A stretch of DNA of 64,000 nucleotides. It comes from Montifringilla adamsi (Eukaryota; Chordata; Aves; Passeriformes; Passeridae). The DNA lies in contig JAGGNK010007448.1 in assembly GCA_017590115.1 (NCBI GenBank), forward strand, positions 1,280,815 to 1,344,814. The letters run 5' to 3'. Under the pieces are notes generated by a model, which worked only from the letters and a program-made list of their open reading frames with translations, had not been told where the DNA came from and did not search any database. Shown piece by piece: positions 42,601-51,470 of the stretch. Position numbers and translations under genes: made by a program. Numbering within the stretch: the stretch's first letter is position 1; the number at the start of each line of letters is the position of its first letter.

Positions 42601-45600
42601 CTGTAGGCCAGCCTAGCCCAGGAGTGCTGCTCTGGCTCTGCCATTGCATGGTGCCTGCTCTGCTTTGTCAAGCACTGGCTTCTTAAATTGCACCAAGTCC
42701 AGTCTTGCTCTGTGCTCTCGTGCTGAGCTGTCTCTCTCCAGTTCAGATGCGAGGTGACAAATGCTTCCTCTGTGTGAGAACCACAGCTTGGTGCACCTAA
42801 AGCTGACCAGAACTGCAGCTTTCCAAAGCGTGGTAAACAGCAGAGCAGGGAAGGGCTGAGAGCAGGCAGGGAAGGGGGCTGCTTTTCCACCCCAGCCCAG
42901 GCTGCACACCCACACTGTGTAGGAGTGTGAGAGATTCTAACCAGTAATAAGTCAGACCGAAATAATAAATTAAATTCTCTCCTCAGTGAGGACAGCATCC
43001 TGCTGGTACAATACAACTTGGGGAGGAGTCATCTTTTGGCAGTATAAGATCCTCAGGAGTCTTTTGGGCCTCATCTTCAGCAGGACCCCCCTGACTGAGC
43101 AGGGATGATGTTACATGAACAGGCTTCAGGCCAGACCGGGAAAGCCCTGCCTGGCACTGGGAGATTTCCCCTGGTTCTGTGGGAGTATTGACTGTAAATA
43201 TGAAGGCTGGTATTCCTTTGTCTAACCCAGCTTGCCCTGGGACTGCAGTTACTGAATCCCCAGGGAAGAGGATTGATTGGAAGCTGTTTATCCATTGTTT
43301 ACACACAGATTTACTCACCATTTATTTGGTTGTACCCAGGGTCACTGAGGTGTTAGTTACTCACTGCTTTAGGTTGTGGATCTTTGACCCTGGCAGAGCA
43401 AGTCACAGCTTTAGGTGAAGGCTTGTGAACCATAAGTAATTCTCCACCTCTCCAGTGCAGGTCATAGCCAGGACTGCTCCCAGCTCTGGAGTGTGACATA
43501 CCCTAAGGATACCTTTAGTGTCTTTCTTTTTACATCAGGCTTCACTCCCTTTTTCTGTTTAAGCTTTTACAGTCCTTGGAGTAATTTGAAGGCTTCTCTG
43601 GCATGCCTTAGGCTCCTGTTATGAAGCATTTTGCTTTTCTGCTGATGAATGCCTCTGCCTTTCAAGTTATGTTCTTAACCCTTCCTGTTTCCTGTCGCTG
43701 CTTTCTCTTCCCAGCACATGCTGCCAGTGGATCGGGGCTGGGACCAGGTGAGGCAGTGTCTGCTGACTGTGTAGGTGCTAGATGGTTGTGCCCTAGGAAG
43801 TGCCAGCCCAGCTTCCTCTTGACCTAGAAACTGATTGGCATGAAAAGAATTGTCTCAGAGCTTGAATGAACACAGATCCCTCACTGGAAAAGGGCTTTAG
43901 AGCTGGCAGTGTCTCCCCACTGGCCCCTCTTTTTTGGGGAGCCCTTTCCAAAAACTCTCTCACATTGCTGCTTGTTCCACTCCCCATGGGAGAACAGGAT
44001 CACTGGCAGAGCAGGTACAGGTCACCCAGGATTCCTGGTGCCTGGAGGCTGGAGCTGAGCTGTGGACATGAAGCATCTTCTGTAGAAACTTCTGTCTAGT
44101 AACACTTCCTGCCAGAGGATCTCCTAATTTTGTTTTCTTCATTTGCCATTAAAGACAGAGGCAAGGCTTAAAATAACCTTTAGATGTCTTTAGCTGTGCC
44201 ATGGGGTTTGGTTTTAGCATGCCAGGAGTCAGTGTAGCAGTGGGACATTTATGGAAGCACAGGAGGAAAGCAGATCTGGTTTTGGCCACTCTCTGAAATG
44301 CTGCCTCTTTAAAATGAGTGGTGTGGTATCCCAGCCCTCCAGATCAGCACATCCTCATCATCACCATGGTTGGAACAATTTAGCTCACAGCTCTTCTGTG
44401 CCAGAAGGTGTTGGTCCTCGTGTGGAGGGAATTCTGTTAGGGAGATAAAGCAGAGAGAAAATCCAGTTCTCCTGACCTTACCTGTTTCAAGAGTGTGAAA
44501 AATCTGTTGGGAATCTCAAAATAGGCAGAGGTGTGGAAGCTGTTTAGGGATTTCCTGTGCATATTCTGTCTTTGCAGAGCATCCTCTGAAGTTTGTGTGT
44601 CACTCAACAAGATTGGGAACGGGACTTTGTGTCTGTCTTGATGCCTTGAGCCCCTGCTAACATGGTTTACAAGTTGTCTAACAAGCTGTGCTAGTGCCTG
44701 GTTTTGGGTGAATCACTGACTCTCAGCAATCCTAAATCTAAACAGGTCCCCAGAGCTGTGCTAGGAAAGGCCAGCCTTGCCCATGGGCAGCCAAGGTGAC
44801 CCCATGCTGTGTGCTCTGGGGACAGGGTGCTCTCCTGGCTGGGACCAGCCTGTGTTTAAGTGGCTCTTCAGTGATTTGTAAACTTATGGAAGACAATTAG
44901 ATGTTGGAGCCCAGGCTTTTTACTCAATTAGATGTTTTCATAGCCTGAAAACTGAGCAGAGTCACCAGGCACTGGTACCAGGATTAAACGTATTTAACCT
45001 TTTCAGGAAAACTCACTGGGTTGAACTGATGTGGTGATGAGGTTGTTGTGGCCTCGTGCAGCTTTCTAGTCAGTCTGGACAAAACTGACATGGCAAAAAA
45101 GTCACTGTTGCCTCCTCACTCTGGAGATGTCTTCCCTGATAAGGTCTCCAGCCCTTTTCCAGCTCTTCCTGAGAGAACACTTCTGCTGCTTCCTCATGCA
45201 TCCCTTCCCCGCCTTTTCCCTGCTCCATTTTGTGCTCCAGGCCAAAGTTGCAGAGGAGCTGGCAGCTGCCACAGCCCAGGTTTCCCAGCTGCAGCTGGAG
45301 CTCACTGCCCACCAGAAGAAGGAGATGGATCTGAGGAAGCAGCTCTCCTGTGCTGTGCAGGATGCAGAGAGACAGGAGGCACAGCTCAACAAGCTGCAGG
45401 CACAGGTGGCAGGTGAGAGCTCCTTCATGGCTCTTTTCTTTGATAAGTTGTAGTTTTTTCCTGTCTTCTGGGGTATCTTCCTGCTTTCCCTAGGATCAGT
45501 CACAGGGGATGGAAGGATATGGGTGCACTGAAATATCTGAGGGATGGGCATCCTTGTCACCACTGAAGGCAAAGTGGGATGACTCAACAAACAAAATCAT

Positions 45601-48600
45601 CCTGTTACAGGGATGCCTTTTGTAGAACAATCTCTTGGCTTTTCTGTCCAACATCTTGTAGAGCAGCCAGAGATGTTCCAGTGGATGGGAAGCTGAGATG
45701 AACCTGAGGTTTTCATTCATTCCTCTGTGCTGGGCACCGCTGTGGCCCCACCCTGAATCCTGGGGTCACTCTGGGCCCCACATGATGGGAAGGACTTGGA
45801 GGGGCTGGAGCCCCAGGAGAGGCTGAGGGAGCTGGAAAGGGGCTCAGCCTGGAGAAAAGGAGGCTCAGGGGGGACCTTGTGGCTCTGCACAGCTCCTGAC
45901 AGGAGGGGACAGCCGGGGAGATCAGGCTCTGCTCCCAGGGATCAGGGACAGGAGGAGAGGGAATGGCTCAGGCTAGGCCAGTGGGAATTTAGGTTGGATA
46001 TTGGGGAAAATGTCTTCACAGAAATGGTTGAAAAGGACTGGAACAGGCTGCTCTTGATAAATTCTAGTCCCCACTGCAGGCACAAGTGGAGTTGTTAACT
46101 GCACTTTGCAGGAGACTCTATTCCTCCCCATCAGCCCCCAAAATGTGCTCCCTGCAGTGGGAGTTGCACCCAAACTCACAGGGAAATGTGGGGCTTTGTT
46201 TGCAGAGCTCCAGGAAGCCTCTCAGGACACTCAGAGCAGGTTCAAGGCTGAGAAGCAGAGCCGCAAACAGCTGGATATGAAGATTGCAGCACTGGAGGAA
46301 GAGCTGACAGACCTGAGGGTGGAAAAGGAGACTCTAGAAAGGGTATGTCCAGTGCCAGCAACACAGTTTCAGTGGTTTACTGAAGGTTAACCCAAAAACC
46401 AAAGCTTCTTGCTTTTAAATATGTAAGTTTAGTAAATCTCGACTCATCTGCAGGCTGGTGCATCCTTTGTGCTTATGTTTATTCATTATTATTCATTTAT
46501 TTATTATTTATAATTATTCATTATTATTTAATTATTTTTCTTATTTTTAAATTTATTTTTAATTAATTTATTTAATGTCTTACCCAGTAATGCATCAACC
46601 TTCCTTACCTCTGAGGTAGCCTCAGCTTGATTTCAAGTGATGGAGTTCCCTGCCTGAAGAACCTCCTCCTACCTGAAGGAGAAAAGCTGCTTTGTTGCAG
46701 CCTGGCCTATTCTGTGTCATGTTCTGTGTTGCAGAATCTTGCAGAGAGGAAGAAGAAATCCCTGTCAGAGAGAGCTCAGGCAGAGGAAGAGATGGAGGAA
46801 ATTCGCAGGTCGTACCAGCAGGAGCTGGACAAGCTCCGGCAGCTCCTGAAAAAGGCCCGGACCTCGACTGACCAGGCAGCAGCAGAGCAGGTGGGGACTC
46901 AGGGGAGCTGCTGCTCCAGGTCTGGGGGGCTTGTGGGAGCCTACAGGTAGGAAATAATGTGAAAATACTCAGCTAGGGGAAGAATGAAAGCATTACCTGC
47001 TTGAACTCATGGGTTGGTGTCAAACTGAGGCAAGGAAAGGCACCAAATTGAGAGTGTAGTAGAGAGAAGAATGTGGGACTTGTGAGGAGTGAAAGGTTGT
47101 TCAGAAATATGCCAAAAAGTCTGAAATCTGAGCCAGATCATCTGGCCAGCCTGGGGGTTTGTGGCTGGAGCTGAAGTGAGAGGTGTGGGTAGGAGCTGGT
47201 GGCAGCACTCTGTCTGTGGGTGTCCAGCCCTGGCCTGCTGTGCAAACCCAGGTCCAGGTCTGTGTGTGTGTGTGTTCCTGATGGTGTCTCTTGTGCCATG
47301 GGCAGCTGTCAGTGATCCAGGCAGAGCTGGAGTCCCAGTGTGAAGCCAAGTGTGAGCGTGCCCTGGCCTCAGCCAAGGAGCAGCACGCCCGGCAGTGCCA
47401 AGAGCTGTGTGAGCAGAGGGACTCCCTGCAGCACCAGGTGGCCCAGCTGGAGGAGAAGGTAAAGAGCTGTTCTTCATTGCTGTAATGGGCTCTAAACACC
47501 AGCAGCTGTAACCAACAGCCTTCTCCCACCTATCTGGGGCTTGACTTTCTAACTTCCTGCCTGTTATGGAGCTTGATCTTGGCCATCTGCAGGTGTTCTG
47601 TTGGGTTGGGTTTATTATGGAGGAGGGAGAGCCAAGGTGCTGATAGTGCTGAACTGCAGCAGCAGCTTCAACTTGCACTTACTTGCACTGTCCTGAGTGG
47701 CTGTTTGGAGTGGGTAACACTGCCAGGGGCTGTACCTGCTCTGCTTCTTGTGTTTCAGCTCACAGCTCTCAAACACTTGAAAAAAGCAGAGGAGCAAAAA
47801 TTGTCTGAGGCTCAGCAGCGTTTGGAGGAGCTGGAGCCCATCCAAGAGAAGGTAAAGGAATAACAGCAACTGGATGGGAACTGGAGTGCAGGGAACACCA
47901 ACCTCAGGCTAGTCCAGAATAACAAGGATGGGAGTTTCAGAATGTGGTGGGGAAGGGATAATTTCATGTGGTTTCCCGCAAACCAGAACAGGTCCAATAA
48001 TGAGACCCAGCCTTCATCTCACTGGGATCTCAGTGTTGCTGCACCCACCTACTCTTGGTGGCACTTGAGGAGCTGATGACACAATTGTGACTCTCCAAGG
48101 CTGGCTTGGCTGTCCTCATTTTGGTGCTGTTGCTTTCAGCCAAGTCTTTTGTGACATGCTTAAAACCCCACTCAGAGTCAGTGCCTCATGCCAGGTCACC
48201 CTCGAGGTGGGGCTGTGGTGTGAGGAGCAGCTCTGAGGGTGGCTTTCCCTTGGCAGTACTCAGCCCTGCAGGCAGACGTGGGGGTGCTGAGGGCTCGCTA
48301 CGAGGAACGGATCCGACACCTGCAGAAGGATCAGGATGGATCTTCCCCTGCAGACTACACTGAGCAAGTGAGCTTGACCCTCCAGTACTTCTCCTTCCTG
48401 AGCAAATGGATTTACCTTGAATTATTTCTCTTTGAACTGACGCTAGAAGGAAAAACATAATTTTCTCCACAGAGAACTGTGCTTGTAGTAACTGTCCACA
48501 GAGGAAGAAGGGATGGGATCTTATCCTAGAGTCATGGTCACACAGAATGGTTTGGGTTGGAAGAGACCTTAATGCTCATCAATTCCATCCCCTCCCATGG

Positions 48601-51470
48601 CAGGGACACCTCCCACTGTTCCAGGCTGCTCCCAGCCCTGTCCAGTCTGGCCTTGGACACTTCAGGGATCCAGGGGCAGGCACAGCTGCTCTGGGCACCC
48701 TGTGCCAGGGCCTGCCCACCCTCACAGGAACAATTCCTGCCCAGTATCCCATCCAGCCCTGCCCTCTGGCAGTGGGAAGCCATTCCCTGTGTCCTGTCAT
48801 TCCATCCCTTGTAATGAGCCTCACTCCATCTTCCTGCTGCCCACTTTGTTGCCTGACTTTTATTTCTTGTTAAAACTCTACGTTTGAGGTTTAGATTTAA
48901 AAACTAAAAAAAAGAAAGAAGTGCCAATCTGCCTTGGCTTTGTGCAGCCTGCCTCATTTTGGGGGGATAAATTTGGGTCACATAGAGTGGTTCTGAGTTA
49001 AGGTGGCCTGATGTGGTGGGGATTTCTGGTTTGGAAAGTAGATTATTTGAAAAACTACCTGTGTGTGTTTGGATTTATTGTTCCTTCCCTTGGAGAAGTG
49101 CCTGGTGTTGAGTGCAGTGCTTCACATGCTGATGAATTGTATCTCTGTTTCCTGTCATGCTGTTTTGCAGGTAAAGAAGATAATGAATGGTGTATTTCAG
49201 TCTCTTCGGGGTGAATTTGAGCTGGATGAGATGTACAGTGGCAGGACAGTCCTGGGGGTTGTCATGAACACTATCAAGGTATGGCAGTGGTGAGAGGAGA
49301 GAGAGAGCCTTGGGCTGAAACCTCATATCTGTACTGAGAGACTGAAATAACTGAAGGGGAGAATTTGTTGTGTGTGGCAAAGCAGCCTCGTAGCAGCAGG
49401 TGCTACAGGGACCTATGATGGTTTGTATTTAGGGTGCAACTTGTGTTCTCTCTACTCCCCTTTCCAGACTGTGACACTGCAGCTGCTCAGCAGGCAGCAG
49501 GAGAAACCAGAGCATGGCAGTGAAAATGAGGAATCTGACACAGGAGCAGGGAGACAGGAGGGATCACCTGGAGCAAAGACTGAGCACAGAGAGCCCCTGC
49601 AGCACAGCCCAGCACAGAGCACTGCACCCCCAGCTGATCCTGGGGAAGCAAGCAGAGGCTCCCTGCAGTCTGAGCAGCAAGGCCAGGCTGTTCCTCACCC
49701 TGCTGGGCCCACAGCTCCTGAGGAGGAGCAGGAGACACAGAGCAGTAGGATGGCAGAAGAAGAGAAGCATCTCCCTCCCACAGCTGATTCCAGCCTGGAT
49801 GCTGAGAAGGAGCCTGTGCTTGCAGGGCAGCCTGTTCCTGGGCTGGAGCAGAGGCTGGACAGTGTTCCCATTGGGAAGGCTGACCCAGAACAGGATCCCT
49901 CTGCAGTGCCTTTGCAGGCAGCTGCTGCAGAGCCTTCTGTTCCAGGAGCCAAGCCAGGAGATGGGGATGAGGCAGCACCTCCAGCACATCCAGCTGTGGA
50001 GCAGAAGGCAGAGGAGGCTGGGGGAGGTTTAGAGCCTCCTCCCTTAAATGGGGAGGAGGGGAGTGGCACAGAGCCGTGGGATGAAGCTGGCTCTGAGCAG
50101 CAACCTGCCTCAGTGTCCAGCAGAGCAGAGCCAGGCTCAGCTGTCCTGGGAGAAGCTCCAGGATCACAGGAACTAGGCTCCAGCCCCAGGCACACAGATT
50201 CCAGGTGAGGGGTGGTGCTGGGTGCCGGGGTCAGCTGGGGCTGGGACAGCAGCTGGTCCAGGTGTGTCCCTGCTGCAGGACAGCACAGGCTGGGCGCTGC
50301 AGCCCCTTCATGGTGCTGGCACTGGGTGGCACCAGCCAGGAGCTGGCACAGACCAGGCTGCCCAGGGCACATTCCACTGGGAGCAACCCCAGAGCAGCCT
50401 CATGTCTGCTGGAGGCAGTGGAGAACGTTCCCAGGGGAGTGTGCAGTTCCTGTGCAGTGATCCTGCCAGGTCCCAGAATTGCCCTGCACTGATGAACAGC
50501 ACTTGCCACAAAGGTTTCCCTTGGTGAAGAGGCTTTGCCATCTCTCAGTAACAGAACTTGTAAAAGCAAATCCCATCCTCTGAGATCCAGCTGCTCATTC
50601 TTTATCTCCTTGCAGCCTCTTTGAGGATGACAACTTCTTTGAAACAGCATCTCCTAAACCACTGAAGCCTCAAGTTCCCTCAGAAGAGGAGGATGAGGAG
50701 GAGGTGGTATGTATTTGGGTGTTTGGTATTTGGGTGTTTGCTCTGATTGAGGCAAGGTCTGTAGCTTGTCTGTAACATCCTCCCTGTGGCAGTGGGGGCC
50801 TCGCTGAGCTCAGGGCTCCCCATCCATTCCCTGTGTAAATCAGGAGTGTCTGGGGTTGGTGACTGAGCTGGGATGGGTTGGCTTGGCTGAGGGAGTGGTG
50901 ACAGATTCCTGCTGCCATGAAATCAGTGGGGCTTGCCAGGTTAATTGAAGGGTTTTAGTGTTTGGCCCCTTTCCAGTCCCTTTTAGCCCATAAGCAGCTC
51001 CTGGAATCATAGAACCACAGAATCCTTAGGGTTGCAAAAGACCTTTAAGATGATCAAGTCCAGCCATCCATGTAGCATCATTCACCATTGAACCATGTCC
51101 TCAAGTACCACATCCACCCACTTTTTGAACACTGCCAGGGATGGTGACTCCACACTGCCCTGAGCAGTCTGTGCCAGTGCTTTACATTCCTTCCCATCAA
51201 GAATTTTTTCCTGCTATCTAATCTTAACCTAATCTAAACAGCAAACCATCACATGAGAAATAAAAACTTGGGTAATGAGGCTTCTTGTTCCCAGCTCCTC
51301 AAAGCTGGCAGAGATTCCAGAGCAGTTTGTGTGGTGATTAGGAAATGCCAGGAAGCTGCTGGGGCTGACCAGTTTCCCTCTGGTGTGGCTTGCAGAGCAT
51401 GAAGGGGCGCCCCCCTCCCGCGCCGCTCTTCGGTGACGATGATGATGATGACCTGGACTGGCTGGGATGA
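27622..51470 (+). CDS. FKBP15: FKBP15 (WAFL), complete, 29 coding exons
   Basis: Twenty-nine GT-AG exons join in frame to 3714 bases, 1237 residues (human 1219). FKBP15 is a cytosolic endosome-associated protein linked to actin and early-endosome transport. Order along the protein: the conserved start with FLSPASG and LASLFGLDQ; a WH1-like region, about 68-170 ([28 protein letters not shown]); an FKBP domain, about 190-286 ([32 protein letters not shown]); a Ser/Pro/Gln-rich linker, 287-495; a long coiled coil, about 500-937; and an acidic variable tail ending in [15 protein letters not shown]. The start at 27622 is the first ATG of the CpG-island exon. It is divergent from SLC31A1 and convergent with a RING gene. 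The bird FKBP domain keeps a Tyr (262) that I recall as lost in human. Exon joins are checked by reading phase; expression was not tested. Confidence 0.97.
28879..28988 (+). CDS. FKBP15: FKBP15 coding exon 2
   Basis: Acceptor TTTCTAG|AGCC and donor GCTG|GTGAGT. Encodes [11 protein letters not shown] and [16 protein letters not shown], strongly conserved. Confidence 0.96.
29289..29373 (+). CDS. FKBP15: FKBP15 coding exon 3
   Basis: Acceptor CCCACAG|GGCAG and donor CGATA|GTAAGT. Encodes a Pro/Ala/Val linker and [11 protein letters not shown], the start of the WH1-like region. Confidence 0.95.
29921..29990 (+). CDS. FKBP15: FKBP15 coding exon 4
   Basis: Acceptor CTTCCAG|TACAA and donor AAAGAG|GTGAGG. 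Encodes [19 protein letters not shown]. Confidence 0.96.
30900..31100 (+). mobile_element. CR1 LINE fragment in FKBP15 intron 4
   Basis: Contains GGCCTGGCACAGGCTGCCCA, GTCCCCATCCCTGGAGGGGT and the TCTCTTCCAACTTAAATGAC end, which are typical of a CR1 3' region. Confidence 0.8.
31439..31513 (+). CDS. FKBP15: FKBP15 coding exon 5
   Basis: Acceptor AATCCAG|TACAGG and donor ACG|GTGAGA. Encodes [12 protein letters not shown] and ARIHPGF of the WH1-like region. Confidence 0.96.
32565..32663 (+). CDS. FKBP15: FKBP15 coding exon 6
   Basis: Acceptor CCCACAG|GTTCAG and donor CAG|GTAACT. Encodes [20 protein letters not shown], the most conserved part of the WH1-like region. Confidence 0.97.
33054..33203 (+). 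CDS. FKBP15: FKBP15 coding exon 7 (start of FKBP domain)
   Basis: Acceptor TCTGCAG|GTGTGC and donor CAG|GTAAAG. Residues 165-214, with [13 protein letters not shown] at the beginning of the FKBP fold. Confidence 0.97.
33372..33595 (+). mobile_element. CR1 LINE fragment in FKBP15 intron 7
   Basis: Reads through CGGCACAGGCTGCCTGGGGC and TCCCTGGAAGTGTTCAAAAA to TTTTCCAACCTTAATGTTTC and a TCTATTATTCTG end. Confidence 0.82.
33909..33977 (+). CDS. FKBP15: FKBP15 coding exon 8
   Basis: Acceptor TCTCCAG|GTGTTT and donor AAG|GTACAA. Residues 215-237, including the pocket pair F216-D217 and GSGKVIK. Confidence 0.97.
34901..35044 (+). CDS. FKBP15: FKBP15 coding exon 9 (end of FKBP domain)
   Basis: Acceptor CCAAAG|GGCTGG and donor CGG|GTGAGT. 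Residues 238-285: [21 protein letters not shown] and [12 protein letters not shown]239 and Y262 match FKBP pocket residues W59 and Y82 of FKBP12. Confidence 0.97.
35466..35611 (+). CDS. FKBP15: FKBP15 coding exon 10
   Basis: Acceptor TTTTTAAG|GTGAAG and donor CCTGG|GTAAGA. Ser/Pro-rich linker with [16 protein letters not shown], matching the human linker. Confidence 0.95.
36085..36260 (+). mobile_element. CR1 LINE fragment in FKBP15 intron 10
   Basis: GGCATTGGCACAGGCTGCCC through TTTTCCAACCTCAACAATTC, ending in TCTATG. Diverged from the other copies. Confidence 0.78.
36600..36648 (+). CDS. FKBP15: FKBP15 coding exon 11
   Basis: Acceptor TTTGCAG|GGAGCC and donor GCA|GTAAGT. Short exon with [16 protein letters not shown]. 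Confidence 0.95.
36797..36874 (+). mobile_element. Short CR1 3' terminus in FKBP15 intron 11
   Basis: GGTTGGACTCCATGACCTTT followed by the TTCCAACCTTAATGATTCTG end. An internal duplication of TTAATGGTTGGACT is visible. Confidence 0.78.
37343..37462 (+). CDS. FKBP15: FKBP15 coding exon 12
   Basis: Acceptor TCTTTTAG|AACCCA and donor GAG|GTACCA. Encodes [19 protein letters not shown] and the LDSSDSEIE end. Confidence 0.96.
37691..37784 (+). CDS. FKBP15: FKBP15 coding exon 13
   Basis: Acceptor TTTTTAG|GATCCC and donor CAAG|GTAATG. Pro/Gln/Thr-rich linker, poorly conserved. Confidence 0.9.
38490..38593 (+). CDS. FKBP15: FKBP15 coding exon 14
   Basis: Acceptor CTTTTCAG|TACCTC and donor CAG|GTACCA. 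Ala/Ser/Pro-rich linker ending GAQGFQ. Confidence 0.92.
39225..39318 (+). CDS. FKBP15: FKBP15 coding exon 15
   Basis: Acceptor CCTGCAAG|GCATAT and donor CAAG|GTATGC. Encodes [11 protein letters not shown] and [15 protein letters not shown], matching the Tyr/Pro-rich stretch of human FKBP15. Confidence 0.93.
40007..40116 (+). CDS. FKBP15: FKBP15 coding exon 16
   Basis: Acceptor CTCCAAG|CTCCTG and donor AAG|GTATGG. Encodes [19 protein letters not shown], the start of the coiled coil. The last 25 bases and the donor region are duplicated just downstream in the intron. Confidence 0.96.
40092..40148. repeat. 32-bp tandem duplication across FKBP15 exon 16 donor
   Basis: TAAAATGGATCACCTGGCTG occurs at 40092 and again at 40124. 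The first copy is the 3' end of exon 16. The second lies in the intron, and its equivalent donor reads GCCCAG|GACATT, so it lacks GT. Confidence 0.92.
40514..40624 (+). CDS. FKBP15: FKBP15 coding exon 17
   Basis: Acceptor CTGCAG|GTGGAG and donor CAG|GTGAGC. Encodes VEELKKQS and [16 protein letters not shown]. Confidence 0.97.
41254..41348 (+). CDS. FKBP15: FKBP15 coding exon 18
   Basis: Acceptor GCTTTAG|GAGAAT and donor CAGAG|GTAAGG. Coiled coil: [20 protein letters not shown]. Confidence 0.97.
41936..42038 (+). CDS. FKBP15: FKBP15 coding exon 19
   Basis: Acceptor TTCACAG|GTATGT and donor AAG|GTAACA. Coiled coil: [17 protein letters not shown]. Confidence 0.97.
42039..45240 (+). other. FKBP15 intron 19, largest intron of the gene
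   Basis: About 3.2 kb between GTAACA and CTCCAG. I see no exon, recognisable repeat or RNA gene in it. Confidence 0.7.
45241..45412 (+). CDS. FKBP15: FKBP15 coding exon 20
   Basis: Acceptor GTGCTCCAG|GCCAAA and donor GCAG|GTGAGA. Coiled coil: [20 protein letters not shown]. Confidence 0.96.
45786..46075 (+). mobile_element. CR1 LINE fragment in FKBP15 intron 20
   Basis: GGCTGAGGGAGCTGGAAAGG, then CAGCCTGGAGAAAAGGAGGC, then the ATGTCTTCACAGAAATGGTT region. It is truncated before the usual 3' terminus. Confidence 0.82.
46206..46342 (+). CDS. FKBP15: FKBP15 coding exon 21
   Basis: Acceptor TTTGCAG|AGCTCC and donor AGG|GTATGT. Coiled coil: [17 protein letters not shown]. Confidence 0.96.
46476..46578. 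repeat. AT-rich low-complexity tract in FKBP15 intron 21
   Basis: About 100 bases of TTATT/TTTAT/AATTATT repeats in otherwise GC-balanced sequence. Confidence 0.9.
46735..46890 (+). CDS. FKBP15: FKBP15 coding exon 22
   Basis: Acceptor TTGCAG|AATCTT and donor CAG|GTGGGG. Coiled coil: [17 protein letters not shown] and [10 protein letters not shown]. Confidence 0.96.
47261..47275. repeat. Short (TG)n microsatellite
   Basis: About seven TG units just upstream of the acceptor of FKBP15 exon 23. Confidence 0.8.
47306..47458 (+). CDS. FKBP15: FKBP15 coding exon 23
   Basis: Acceptor GGGCAG|CTGTCA and donor AAG|GTAAAG. Coiled coil: [17 protein letters not shown] and the QLEEK end. Confidence 0.95.
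47759..47851 (+). CDS. FKBP15: FKBP15 coding exon 24
   Basis: Acceptor GTTTCAG|CTCACA and donor AAG|GTAAAG. Coiled coil [13 protein letters not shown], continuing in phase 0. Confidence 0.94.
48257..48367 (+). CDS. FKBP15: FKBP15 coding exon 25
   Basis: Acceptor TTGGCAG|TACTCA and donor CAA|GTGAGC. Encodes [19 protein letters not shown]. This part differs most from the human coiled coil as I remember it. Confidence 0.9.
48527..48815 (-). mobile_element. CR1 LINE fragment in FKBP15 intron 25
   Basis: Reverse-oriented CR1 3' end: CACAGAATGGTTTGGGTTGG, then AAGAGACCTTAATGCTCATC, then CTGGGCACCCTGTGCCAGGG. Confidence 0.85.
49171..49278 (+). CDS. FKBP15: FKBP15 coding exon 26
   Basis: Acceptor TTTGCAG|GTAAAG and donor AAG|GTATGG. 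Encodes [18 protein letters not shown] and [11 protein letters not shown], a well-conserved end of the coiled coil. Confidence 0.97.
49468..50204 (+). CDS. FKBP15: FKBP15 coding exon 27 (large acidic tail exon)
   Basis: A 737-bp exon. Acceptor TTTCCAG|ACTGTG and donor CCAG|GTGAGG, phase 2. It starts [11 protein letters not shown] as in human, then carries about 230 residues of low-complexity Glu/Gln/Pro/Ala/Ser sequence with little conservation. Confidence 0.95.
50616..50706 (+). CDS. FKBP15: FKBP15 coding exon 28
   Basis: Acceptor CCTTGCAG|CCTCTT and donor GTG|GTATGT. Encodes [19 protein letters not shown] and a Glu-rich run. Confidence 0.95.
51004..51240 (-). mobile_element. CR1 LINE fragment in FKBP15 intron 28
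   Basis: GAATCATAGAACCACAGAAT, then AAAGACCTTTAAGATGATCA and CACTGCCAGGGATGGTGACT, a CR1 3' end in reverse orientation. Confidence 0.85.
51396..51470 (+). CDS. FKBP15: FKBP15 last coding exon
   Basis: Acceptor CTTGCAG|AGCATG. Encodes [15 protein letters not shown], the acidic run and LDWLG, then TGA, as at the human C-terminus. Confidence 0.98.
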   Translation, partial: SMKGRPPPAPLFGDDDDDDLDWLG

